From positions 248,001-312,000 of the forward strand of contig NZ_DASUCC010000097.1 in the NCBI RefSeq assembly GCF_035762905.1: a stretch of 64,000 nt of DNA, given 5' to 3'. Below the pieces are notes generated by a model. That model ran no database searches and was not told the DNA's origin. It worked only from the letters and a program-made list of their open reading frames with translations. Numbering within the stretch: position 1 is the first letter of the stretch; each line of letters starts with the position of its first letter. This document shows, piece by piece, positions 33,766-41,919 of the stretch. The DNA comes from DASYTH01 sp035762905. GTDB lineage: Bacteria > Actinomycetota > Actinomycetes > Mycobacteriales > Pseudonocardiaceae. The translations under genes were made by a program, and so were the position numbers.

Positions 33766-34933
33766 CCCGGTCGGCCACGTACCGGGCGATCTCCAGCGCG
33801 CAGGTCGCGGCCGGCGACGGCGCGTTGAGCACGTGCACCTGGTCCCGCGCGGTCTCGATCAGGAAGTCCTGCACCATCGAGCCGTCCGGCAGCAGCGCCT
33901 GGGCCCGCACCCCGGACCCGGCCCGGACGAGGTCCTCCTTGCGCACGGCCGGCACCAGCCGGGCCAGGCTGGCCGCGAACCGGCGCTGCGACAGCGACCG
34001 CAGCACCTCGTCCACCGCGGTCCGCGGGTAGCGCCGGGCCAGCTTCCACAGCCCGGGGAACCGCACGGAATCCCCGAGGTCGCGGGCCGAGACGTCGCGC
34101 CACCGGTACCCCTCGCGGCGCAGCGCCAGCACCGCGTTCGGCCCGGCGTGCACGCTCCCGTCCAGCATCCGGGTGAGGTGCACGCCGAGGAACGGCAGCG
34201 TCGCGTCCGGTACCGGATAGATCAGCCCGCGGACCAGGTGCCGGCGGTCGGGCCGCAGCTCGTAGTACTCGCCCCGGAACGGCACGATCCGGGCGCGCGG
34301 TTCCAGCCCGGCCATCCGGGCGATCCGGTCGCTGTGCAGCCCGGCGCAGTTCACCAGCGCGTCCGCGCGCAGCACGTCCGTTCCGGTGGCCACCTCGACC
34401 CCGCCGGTGGCCCCGCGCCGGATGCCCAGCGCCGGCGTGGCCAGCCGCAGGTCGGCGCCGAGCTCGATGAGCTGGCGCATCAGCGCTTCGCACACCGCGG
34501 GAAAGTCGATGATGCCGGTGCTCTCCACCCGCAGCGCCGCCACGCAGGACACCTCGGGCTCGTACTCCCGGGCCTGCGGCGGGTCGATCAGCTTGGCCGG
34601 CACGCCGTTGGCCTCGGCCCGCTCGGCCAGCACGTGCAGCGCCGGCAGCTCCGCCTCGGTGGTGGCCACGACCAGCTTGCCGCACACCTCGACCGGAACG
34701 CCGTTGTCCCTGGCGAACTCCACGATGGACCGGCTGCCGGCCACCGCCATCCGGGCCTTGTTCGAGCCGGGCTGGTAGTACAGCCCGGCGTGCACGACGT
34801 TGGAGTTGTGCCCGGTCTGGTGGGCGGCCCAGTGGTCTTCCTTCTCCAGGACCGTCACCCGGTCGCCGCGCCCGGCCAGCTCGCGCGCCACGGCCAGACC
34901 GAGAATTCCCCCACCGATCACCACCACTCGCAT
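33755..34933 (-). CDS. lhgO: L-2-hydroxyglutarate oxidase
   Basis: 392-residue FAD enzyme of the DAO family that oxidises L-2-hydroxyglutarate to 2-oxoglutarate, feeding electrons to the membrane quinone pool. N-terminal dinucleotide fold VVIGGGILGLAVARELAGRG; family-specific QTGHNSNVVHAGLYYQPGS (about 39-57), NCAGLHSDRIA, VPFRGEYYEL and LGVHLTRMLDGSVHAGPNAV. ATG with TAGGCT 6 nt upstream. Cleans up a metabolic by-product, or functions in lysine/glutarate breakdown; no csiD neighbour. Confidence 0.92.
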   Translation of the reverse strand: MRVVVIGGGILGLAVARELAGRGDRVTVLEKEDHWAAHQTGHNSNVVHAGLYYQPGSNKARMAVAGSRSIVEFARDNGVPVEVCGKLVVATTEAELPALHVLAERAEANGVPAKLIDPPQAREYEPEVSCVAALRVESTGIIDFPAVCEALMRQLIELGADLRLATPALGIRRGATGGVEVATGTDVLRADALVNCAGLHSDRIARMAGLEPRARIVPFRGEYYELRPDRRHLVRGLIYPVPDATLPFLGVHLTRMLDGSVHAGPNAVLALRREGYRWRDVSARDLGDSVRFPGLWKLARRYPRTAVDEVLRSLSQRRFAASLARLVPAVRKEDLVRAGSGVRAQALLPDGSMVQDFLIETARDQVHVLNAPSPAATCALEIARYVADRVNR

Positions 34934-34939
34934 CCGAAC

Positions 34940-34945
34940 AGCCTA
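34940..34945 (-). promoter_or_regulatory. -10 element of lhgO (leaderless)
   Basis: TAGGCT on the minus strand, 6 nt before ATG 34933. Confidence 0.5.
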
Positions 34946-34955
34946 AGGCCGCCGG

Positions 34956-36905
34956 TCAGGGATCCGTTCGGTGGTCCTCGGTGTCCACCCGGTACAGCCG
35001 CACCGACCCGCTGCTGTAGACCAGCGTGGCCGAGCGCATCCCGGACAGATCGTCCAACCCGGGGATCCGGCTCTGCCACGGCCGGATGAACCCGGTGCAC
35101 AGCACCGTCCAGCGCACCCCGAGCGTGGTCGCGTCCCGGCGTACCTGCGCCTCGGTGCCCAGCTCGTCGAACCGCTCGTAGAGCCGCATCCGGTCGTAGC
35201 CGACGGTGGACCAGTCGAACGGCCCGGTCAGCGGAGTGGGGAACACCACCTTCATGCCGTACAGCGGGTAGGCCCACGAGCACCCGTCGTGCGGGTCGTT
35301 CATCACCATGCCGCCCCCGCCGGCCGCCACCACCTTGCTGGCCTCGGCAAGGTCGGCCCGCTCCTGGTCGGTCACGGTCGGCCCCTGCCCGTAGGCGATC
35401 GCCACCGTGGCCCGCGTGGTCCCCTGGTAGTCGGCCTTGGTGACCACGAAGAACAGCCCGAGCAACCCGGCCAACGCCACCGGCGCGACCCACCGGGTCC
35501 ACCGCGATTCGGACACCCGTCCGGTGCGCCCGATCAGCCCGGCCAGCCAGTCCCGCACCCAGACCAGGCCGGCGGCCAGCAGCGGCAGCACGATCACGCC
35601 GAACGCCGCGGCGAACCGGTGCCGGTCGTTCCACCAGAACGAGGTCAGCCGTAACGAGATCGCGTTGTCGTAGGCCGCCGCCAGCACGTACAGGCCGGTG
35701 ACCAGGCCGGCGGCCAGCACGATCGGCCGCAGCGCGCGCACCCCGCCGGGCGCGAGCACCGCCCACAGCCCGACTCCGAGCAGCGGAATGAACCAGTACT
35801 GCGGAAACGGCGTGACGGCGTTGAACATCACCAGCTCGCCGAAGGCCGCGCCGGGGTTGGTGTAGGCCGGCCAGTCGATCCCGGTGGCGCCGGCCGCGGC
35901 GGCCAGGGTGGAGCGCAGCACCGCGATGCCGCCGATCACCCCCACCACGGCCGCGACGCCGAGCGTGCCGACCAGCGGCCACTCGATCCGCCTGCGCTCG
36001 ACCAGCTGCGCGCCGAGCAGCAGGGCACCGATGATCGCGGCGAACAGCGCCACCTGCGGGTGCCCGTTGAGCAGCCCGGCCACCGCGAGCCCGAGGGCGA
36101 GGCCGAGCCGCCAGTTCGGCCAGCGCAACAGCACCACGATCAGGGCGAGCACCCCGGGCAGCATGACCAGCGTGGTGCCGTACGGCAGCAGCGCGCCGTA
36201 GCCGGTCATGTGGTACGGGATCGCGGCCATCCCGACCGACAGCAGGCCGACCGCCGCGGCGTGCGCCGGCCGGCCGGTGAGCACCCGCAGGAACGCGACC
36301 AGACCGATGCCGAGCAGCAGCGGCCCGGCCGCCCCGATCGCGTTGAGCACCTCCGGAACGGAAAGACCGGTCGCGTCCCGGATCAGGGCGGCGGTGGCGT
36401 GGTAGGCGTCCGGCGCGTAGGAGGTCGATGCCGGTGCGCTGATCGCGGCGACCGCGGACGGTGCGGCGTCGCCGGTGTCGCTGATCATGCGGGTGGCGGC
36501 GGCGTGGAACAGCGCGTCCCAGGTCTGGTTGATCCCGTCCAGCGCGTTGGTCGCCCGGACGAACACGAAGGCGCCGACCGCGCCGGCGACGGCAAGCACG
36601 GCCGCGACGCCGGCGTGGTGGTACCACTCCCATGTGTTCAGCTCGACCCGCCACCGGCGCCAGGGCCAGGTGACGGCGGCGAGCAGCACGCACAGCGCAA
36701 GGCAGGCCAGCAGCACGTTCAGCGGCTCCCAGCGGATTCCGGCCGCCGAGAACACGATGATGGTCACGGCGACCAGGCCGTAGGTCAGCGCCGGGGCCAC
36801 GCCGGCCAGCGTCCAGCCGCGCAGGCCCATGGCCAGGCCGAGGGCGAGCCCGGGCAGCACCAGCCAGGCCAGGGTCGCCAGGACCGGGAGCACGGTGCCG
36901 GTCAT
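34956..36905 (-). CDS. DUF6541-like GT-C-type membrane protein
   Basis: 649 residues with about 12-14 membrane helices in the first 480 and a soluble extracytoplasmic end. The first large loop contains NQTWDALFHAAATRMISDTG, an Asp-bearing loop-1 region typical of GT-C glycosyltransferases that use polyprenyl-phosphate sugars. The layout resembles mycobacterial Rv3779, which lies in the glfT1/wzm/wzt region. Sugar and acceptor unknown. GGGAGG precedes the ATG. Confidence 0.68.
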   Translation of the reverse strand: MTGTVLPVLATLAWLVLPGLALGLAMGLRGWTLAGVAPALTYGLVAVTIIVFSAAGIRWEPLNVLLACLALCVLLAAVTWPWRRWRVELNTWEWYHHAGVAAVLAVAGAVGAFVFVRATNALDGINQTWDALFHAAATRMISDTGDAAPSAVAAISAPASTSYAPDAYHATAALIRDATGLSVPEVLNAIGAAGPLLLGIGLVAFLRVLTGRPAHAAAVGLLSVGMAAIPYHMTGYGALLPYGTTLVMLPGVLALIVVLLRWPNWRLGLALGLAVAGLLNGHPQVALFAAIIGALLLGAQLVERRRIEWPLVGTLGVAAVVGVIGGIAVLRSTLAAAAGATGIDWPAYTNPGAAFGELVMFNAVTPFPQYWFIPLLGVGLWAVLAPGGVRALRPIVLAAGLVTGLYVLAAAYDNAISLRLTSFWWNDRHRFAAAFGVIVLPLLAAGLVWVRDWLAGLIGRTGRVSESRWTRWVAPVALAGLLGLFFVVTKADYQGTTRATVAIAYGQGPTVTDQERADLAEASKVVAAGGGGMVMNDPHDGCSWAYPLYGMKVVFPTPLTGPFDWSTVGYDRMRLYERFDELGTEAQVRRDATTLGVRWTVLCTGFIRPWQSRIPGLDDLSGMRSATLVYSSGSVRLYRVDTEDHRTDP

Positions 36906-36995
36906 GACGGGTCTGCCTCCCGGAAATTCTTGTCGGCGCGGATCGCCGCCGCGGAATTTACCGTGGTGGTCGACGTGAGGTTCAGACCAGGGGTG

Positions 36996-38237
36996 TTACG
37001 ACCGCATGGACCGTTCGGTGTGCGGCTCGGCGGCCGGTTCCGTGTCCCGGGACGACCTGGCGAACCGGGTGCCGTCGCTGGTCGGAATGTTCAGTACCCC
37101 GGCGAACATGCTGAACATGATCGTCTGGAAGCCGAGCACGAGGCCGAGCACCGCCGGGATCGCGGTGCGGATGGTCTGTGCCGTGTCCATCGCGCCGAAC
37201 CCGGCGTCGCCCCAGCGAAGCAGCTGACCGAGCGCGGCCAGGACACCGGCCAGGAAGATCGCCAGACCGAACACCAGACCCCGTTCCACCGAGAACCGCT
37301 CGATCAGCTGCCGGTACCGCGGGCTCATCGGCAGTAAGCCCGCGCGCGCGCCGAACAGCTTCACCAGCACGGAGAACAGCACCGCCTGGTAGCCGAGCAC
37401 GGCGATGCCGGCGGCGTAGAGCATGGTGCCGACGTCGAAGCCGATCACGCCGATGTCGACCGGACCGATCAGCAGCACCAGGGTGGCCGCCAGGCCGCTG
37501 GCCAGCGCGGCCAGTCCTGGGTAGAGGAACAGCCAGCGCGGGCTGTAGATCAGCAGGAAGCGCAGGTGTCGCCAGCCGTCCCGCCAGCTGTTCAGGTGCG
37601 GCGGCCGGTTGCGTCCGTCCTTGGCCAGCGTGGTCGGCACCTCGGCGATACGCAGGCCGGACAGGCAGGACTTCACCACGATCTCGCTGGCGAACTCCAT
37701 CCCGGAGGTGTGTAGCCCGATGCCGAGAATCGCCTCCCGGCGGAACCCGCGCAGCCCGCAGTGGAAATCGCCGACCGGCGCCTTGAAGAACTGCCGGCCG
37801 ACCCCGGAGAGCAGCGGGTTGCCGAAATAGCGGTGCAGCGCGGGCATCGCACCCGGCGCGATACCGCCGCGAAACCGGTTGCCCATCACCAGATCGGCGC
37901 CCCTGCGCAGCTCGTCGACGAACGCGTCGAGGTCGCTGAAGTCGTAGCTGTCGTCGGCGTCGCCCATGATCACGTACCGGCTGTTCGCCGCCCGGATGCC
38001 GCCCATCAGCGCGTTGCCGTAGCCCTTGTCCGGCACGTCGACCACCTGCGCGCCCAACTCCCGGGCGATCGCCTGGGAGCCGTCGGTGCTGCCGTTGTCG
38101 GCGATCAGCACCGCACCGGACACGCCGGAGGCGGCAAGATAGCCCTGCGCCTTGCGGATGCAGGTGCCCAACGTCTCCGCCTCGTTGAGGCAGGGCATGA
38201 CGATGGTCAACTCGCTCGCGTAGGTGCGCTGTTCCAT
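36996..38237 (-). CDS. Membrane-anchored family 2 glycosyltransferase (DPM1/GtrB-like)
   Basis: 413 residues: N-terminal GT-A domain (ELTIVMPCLNEAETLG, IADNGSTDGS, metal motif GDADDSYDF, GNRFRGG, DFHCGLRGFRREAI) and a C-terminal part with four membrane helices. The family makes polyprenyl-phosphate sugars for GT-C enzymes, and the DUF6541 gene follows 90 bp downstream on the same strand, so it may supply that enzyme. The ATG at 38237 is chosen; a GTG 36 nt earlier is possible. Confidence 0.85.
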   Translation of the reverse strand: MEQRTYASELTIVMPCLNEAETLGTCIRKAQGYLAASGVSGAVLIADNGSTDGSQAIARELGAQVVDVPDKGYGNALMGGIRAANSRYVIMGDADDSYDFSDLDAFVDELRRGADLVMGNRFRGGIAPGAMPALHRYFGNPLLSGVGRQFFKAPVGDFHCGLRGFRREAILGIGLHTSGMEFASEIVVKSCLSGLRIAEVPTTLAKDGRNRPPHLNSWRDGWRHLRFLLIYSPRWLFLYPGLAALASGLAATLVLLIGPVDIGVIGFDVGTMLYAAGIAVLGYQAVLFSVLVKLFGARAGLLPMSPRYRQLIERFSVERGLVFGLAIFLAGVLAALGQLLRWGDAGFGAMDTAQTIRTAIPAVLGLVLGFQTIMFSMFAGVLNIPTSDGTRFARSSRDTEPAAEPHTERSMRS

Positions 38238-38332
38238 GCTGTGTCCGTTTCGGCGACTGTCTGACCGCGTCACAGTACCGACGGTGATCGTTCATTTCTT
38301 GTCGAGCCGGTTTCGGGAAGGAAAACTGAAGA

Positions 38333-39028
38333 GTGCTCAACTCCCACTACGACGACGATCCCGCAGCCTACGCAGCCAAACGCACCGGGTGGTTGCACCA
38401 ACGCAGACAGCGACGGGCGATCGAGTTCCTCGGCACCGCGCGACCGGGCGAGCGGGTGCTCGATCTCGGCTCCGGAACCGGTGAGCACACCCTGGCGATG
38501 GCGGCGGCGCATCCGCACCTGAGGGTTGTCGGCGTCGAGCCGCTGGCGGACTACGTGGCTTATGCCCGGGAGCGCGCCGCCGGTCTCGGACTCGGCAACG
38601 TGGAGTTCGTGCAGGGCTACGCCGAGGACGTCCGGGCGGTGCTGCCGGACGGCCCGGTCGACCGGGTGGTGTCCAGCGACGTGCTGCACCACGTGGCCGA
38701 CGAGCGGGCGGCCGCGGGCAGCGTGGCCGCCGCCGCCCGGCCGGGCTGCCGATGGCTGGCGTTCGAGCCGAACCGCTGGAACCCCTACATCTTCCTGTTC
38801 CAGGCGTTGACCAGGGGCGAGCGCAACTTCCGGCCGGGCGCGTTCGTCCGGGCGGCGGCCCCGGCCGGCTGGCGTCCGGCCGGCCGCGACTATCTTTTCC
38901 TGATCCCGTCGGCCATCCCGGAGCCGCGACCCTGGATGAAGACGCTGGAACGGCGGTTCGAGTCGCGAGCCGTACTCGGCGGCGGGGTGACGCTCACGCT
39001 CGTCCTTGGAGATGATCATGGCCACTAA
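38333..39028 (+). CDS. Class I SAM-dependent methyltransferase
   Basis: 231 residues with a Rossmann methyltransferase core: motif I VLDLGSGTGEHTL, acidic loop VVGVEPLADYV and motif IV DRVVSSDVLHHVADER. It lacks a recognisable substrate domain; context suggests a sugar or lipid of the envelope. GTG start preceded by GAAGGAAAA. Overlaps the next gene by 11 nt and is divergent from the glycosyltransferase. Confidence 0.82.
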   Translation: MLNSHYDDDPAAYAAKRTGWLHQRRQRRAIEFLGTARPGERVLDLGSGTGEHTLAMAAAHPHLRVVGVEPLADYVAYARERAAGLGLGNVEFVQGYAEDVRAVLPDGPVDRVVSSDVLHHVADERAAAGSVAAAARPGCRWLAFEPNRWNPYIFLFQALTRGERNFRPGAFVRAAAPAGWRPAGRDYLFLIPSAIPEPRPWMKTLERRFESRAVLGGGVTLTLVLGDDHGH

Positions 39029-39755
39029 CCTGCGCGTCGAAGTCCGCCGCGGAGTGAGCGCCCTGCGCGAGTCGATCGGCGACCACGGGTTGTGGACCAC
39101 GGCCGGCCTGGTCGCCTCGACCGCCGCCGGCCAGGTCGCGTTCCCGGTCATCCGGGCCCGCAGGCGCCGCGCCCGGTTCACCTTCCGCGGCACCGCGCTG
39201 CCCTACACCGTGCACCGGTACAACAACGCCTACCGCAACGAGCGCACCGTGGAGATCGCGGTCGCCAGGTGGTTCCTCGCCGGCGCCGGCCCCGGCCGCA
39301 CGCTCGAGGTGGGCAACGTGCTCGGGCACTACGGCGTCACCGGGCACACCGTGCTGGACAAGTACGAGACCGTGCCCGGGGTGATCAACTCCGACATCGT
39401 CGGCTTCCGGCCGGACGAACCGTTCGACACCGTGCTCGCCATCTCCACCCTCGAGCACGTCGGCTGGGACGAGCAGCCGCGCACCCCGGAGAAGGTGATC
39501 AAGGCGATCGAGGCGACCAAGGCCTGCGTGGCACCCGGCGGGCGGCTACTGGTCACCCTCCCGATCGGTTGGAACACCCGGCTGGACGAGGAACTGCGGG
39601 CCGGAACGATCGGCTTCCAACGGGAGACCTGGCTGGTCCGCACCAACGCGGCCAACGACTGGCAGGAAACCGATCGCGACGAGGCCCTGCGCGCCCAGTA
39701 CGGCCACCCCTTCCGCAACGCCAACGCCGTACTGATCGGCACCGAGACCCGGTGA
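39018..39755 (+). CDS. Methyltransferase-like protein of the glycan cluster
   Basis: 245 residues. A SAM-methyltransferase-type fold with a degenerate motif I (TLEVGNVLGHYG) and motif IV region (DTVLAISTLEHVGWDEQ), closing with LLVTLPIGWNTRLDEEL. Some homologues are fused to glycosyltransferases or act in surface-polysaccharide synthesis. Start ATG 39018 has GGAG 8 nt upstream; earlier in-frame ATG 39012 is weaker. Coupled to the preceding methyltransferase. Confidence 0.72.
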   Translation: MATNLRVEVRRGVSALRESIGDHGLWTTAGLVASTAAGQVAFPVIRARRRRARFTFRGTALPYTVHRYNNAYRNERTVEIAVARWFLAGAGPGRTLEVGNVLGHYGVTGHTVLDKYETVPGVINSDIVGFRPDEPFDTVLAISTLEHVGWDEQPRTPEKVIKAIEATKACVAPGGRLLVTLPIGWNTRLDEELRAGTIGFQRETWLVRTNAANDWQETDRDEALRAQYGHPFRNANAVLIGTETR

Positions 39756-39758
39756 CGC

Positions 39759-40922
39759 TTAGCGCTTTCCCGAGCTGACCGCGGCCTGGATCCGCCCGAG
39801 CAACTGGGTGGCCGCGGCTCGGATCGTCCTGGTCCTGCTGGCCTGCTGGAACCATTCCGCGGTGCTCTTGCGCAGGGCCGGGCCGGCGGCCACCACGTCG
39901 GCGATCGCGTTGCCGAGCACTGGTGCCGCGACCGATCCGGCGATCCGGCCGTTGACCCCGTCCGCCACCAACTCCAGCGCGGCGTTGTCCGGGCCCTCGA
40001 CCAGGACCACCGGGGTGCCCTGCGCGCACGCCTCGACCACGACCAGGCCGTAGCCCTCCCTGGCCGACGGGTTGACCAGGCACGCGGCCGTGCGCATGCC
40101 CTCATCCAGCTCCTCCTGGCTGACGAACCCGGGTGTGTCGATCACCGCGCCGAGCCCCAGCCGGGCGATCTCGGCCCGCACCGCCGCGCGGCTGCGGCCC
40201 TCGCCGTAGATCGTCGCGGTCAACTCGGGAATCCGGTCCCGGGCCACCGCGATCGCCGCCGGCAGCGTCTCCACCCGCTTGTCCGGGATGTGCCGCCCGA
40301 CGTAGATCACCCGAGGCGGCTCGGTGGCGGTCAGCACCGGCCGCCCACCGCACTGGCCGTCGATCAGACCCGGGCTCACCACCGGCTCCGAGCGCAGCCC
40401 CAGCTCGGTCAGCCGGCGCGCGTTGAGCTGTGAGTGGCAGCTGGCGATCGGGCTGAACCGCACCGCAATCCGCTGGATCGCGGTGGCCACCCGACCGGCC
40501 ACCGGCCCCTTGTACTCCCGCCACTGGGCCGGCCGCCACACCTCCAGCCAGTCCACCACCAGCACCGCGGGCGAGCCGATCAGTGCCGCCCTTGCCGCCG
40601 GCACGTTGGTCGCCGGGATGGCGCTGACCAGCACGGCGTCGTAGTCGCGGTGCCGGCGCAGGTGCCGGTACAGGCCGCGGGCGAACCGGATCGCCGGTCC
40701 GAGGGTGCGCGCCCCGGTCTCGTCGTACAGCTCCCGGTCGGTGCTGATCACCTTGATGTCGAAGGGTTCCCCGCCGGGCGGGGCGCCGTCCCACTGCTGC
40801 CGGGTCAGGTAGGTGACCCGGTGGCCGGCCGCGGCGAACTCCTCGGCGAACACGCGGTACTGCCGCTCGCCGCCTCCGGTGGAGTAGGGGAACAGGCAGT
40901 CGTAGGCGACGGCGATATGCAA
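39759..40922 (-). CDS. GT4-family glycosyltransferase
   Basis: 387 residues, GT-B fold: N-terminal acceptor domain (YDCLFPYSTGGGERQYRVFA), inter-domain RVIYVGRHIPDKRVETLP and C-terminal donor motif NPSAREGYGLVVVEACAQGT with the E-x7-E pair. Acceptor is probably a lipid-linked sugar. AGGAGGG lies upstream of the ATG. Twenty-four bp behind the flippase-like membrane protein, so one operon. Confidence 0.86.
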   Translation of the reverse strand: MHIAVAYDCLFPYSTGGGERQYRVFAEEFAAAGHRVTYLTRQQWDGAPPGGEPFDIKVISTDRELYDETGARTLGPAIRFARGLYRHLRRHRDYDAVLVSAIPATNVPAARAALIGSPAVLVVDWLEVWRPAQWREYKGPVAGRVATAIQRIAVRFSPIASCHSQLNARRLTELGLRSEPVVSPGLIDGQCGGRPVLTATEPPRVIYVGRHIPDKRVETLPAAIAVARDRIPELTATIYGEGRSRAAVRAEIARLGLGAVIDTPGFVSQEELDEGMRTAACLVNPSAREGYGLVVVEACAQGTPVVLVEGPDNAALELVADGVNGRIAGSVAAPVLGNAIADVVAAGPALRKSTAEWFQQASRTRTIRAAATQLLGRIQAAVSSGKR

Positions 40923-40946
40923 CGGAACCCTCCTGAACGCGATCGG

Positions 40947-41876
40947 TCAGGTCGCGGCGACGGGGTGAGCCGCATCGTCGCGGCGGCGCGGCCGGGCGAG
41001 CAGCGTGGCCACCCCCGCGGAGGCCAGGTCGGCCACCGTGAACATCACCCGGGACACCACCGCGAGCGCGATCGCGGTGCCGGCCGGCAGCACGCTGGCC
41101 AGCGCCGCGACCAGCACCACCTCGCGTGCGCCGATCCCGGACGGCAGGAAGAACGCGAGCAGTCCGGCCGTCATGGCCAGGGCCATGGCGCCGGTGCACA
41201 GCATCAGGCCGCGCATCCCGGGCGAACCGAGTGCGTCGGCCAGCAGCCACAGGTGCAGGCCGAGCAGGACGAACGTGGCCAGCCCCAGTCCCAGCGTGCG
41301 GGCGATCGCGCCCGGGGTCAGCGGGTGCGGCAGCGGCGGCCGGCGCAGCAGCCGCAGGCCGCGCGAGACCAGCCAGGTCAGCGGCCGGGGATGCAGCAGG
41401 ACCAGCCCGGCCGGCAGCAACACGAACAGCCACAGGTACTCCCGGTGCTCTACGAGCAGCACCGGAAGGGCCAGGAAACCGGACAGCAGCGAGGCGACGA
41501 TGCCGATGCCGGTAGCCACCACGGACGCGGTCAACGCCCGCACCCGGGTGATCCCGGCGGCCTTGGCCAGCTCCATCTGCACCAGGAACGACCACACCGA
41601 GCCGGGCACGTACTTGCCGAGCTGACCGACCAGGAAGATCATCGAGGCGTCCCGGGTCCGGGACGCGGTGCCCAGGTCCCGCAGCACCGTCTGCCACATG
41701 AACGGGCCGAGCAGGACCGCGGCCAGCACCAGCAGGAAGGAGACCAGCACGCTCGGCAAGGGCAGCGCCAGCAGCGTGCCGGACACCTCGGGCCACCGCA
41801 CGATCAGCTGATGGACGGCTCCGGCGAGCACGCCGGTCACCAGCACCCGGCGTAACCACTGGGTCACCGCGGTCAT
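40947..41876 (-). CDS. LPG synthase-type (UPF0104/AglD-like) membrane protein
   Basis: 309 residues with about seven membrane helices of the lysylphosphatidylglycerol-synthase transmembrane (flippase-like) family. Signatures are FLVGQLGKYVPGSVWSFLVQ and FFLPSGIGAREVVLVAALA. Such proteins translocate or modify polyprenyl-linked glycans. Divergent from glfT2 by 43 bp and co-directional with the GT4 gene; probable role in building or flipping a wall glycan, by context. Confidence 0.8.
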   Translation of the reverse strand: MTAVTQWLRRVLVTGVLAGAVHQLIVRWPEVSGTLLALPLPSVLVSFLLVLAAVLLGPFMWQTVLRDLGTASRTRDASMIFLVGQLGKYVPGSVWSFLVQMELAKAAGITRVRALTASVVATGIGIVASLLSGFLALPVLLVEHREYLWLFVLLPAGLVLLHPRPLTWLVSRGLRLLRRPPLPHPLTPGAIARTLGLGLATFVLLGLHLWLLADALGSPGMRGLMLCTGAMALAMTAGLLAFFLPSGIGAREVVLVAALASVLPAGTAIALAVVSRVMFTVADLASAGVATLLARPRRRDDAAHPVAAT

Positions 41877-41905
41877 GCGTGCCTTTCGCTACGGGGGCCT
41901 CAGGT

Positions 41906-41911
41906 TACAGT
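41906..41911 (+). promoter_or_regulatory. -10 element of glfT2
   Basis: TACAGT, 8 nt before GTG 41920; leaderless or nearly so. Confidence 0.45.
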
Positions 41912-41919
41912 GACGCCTT

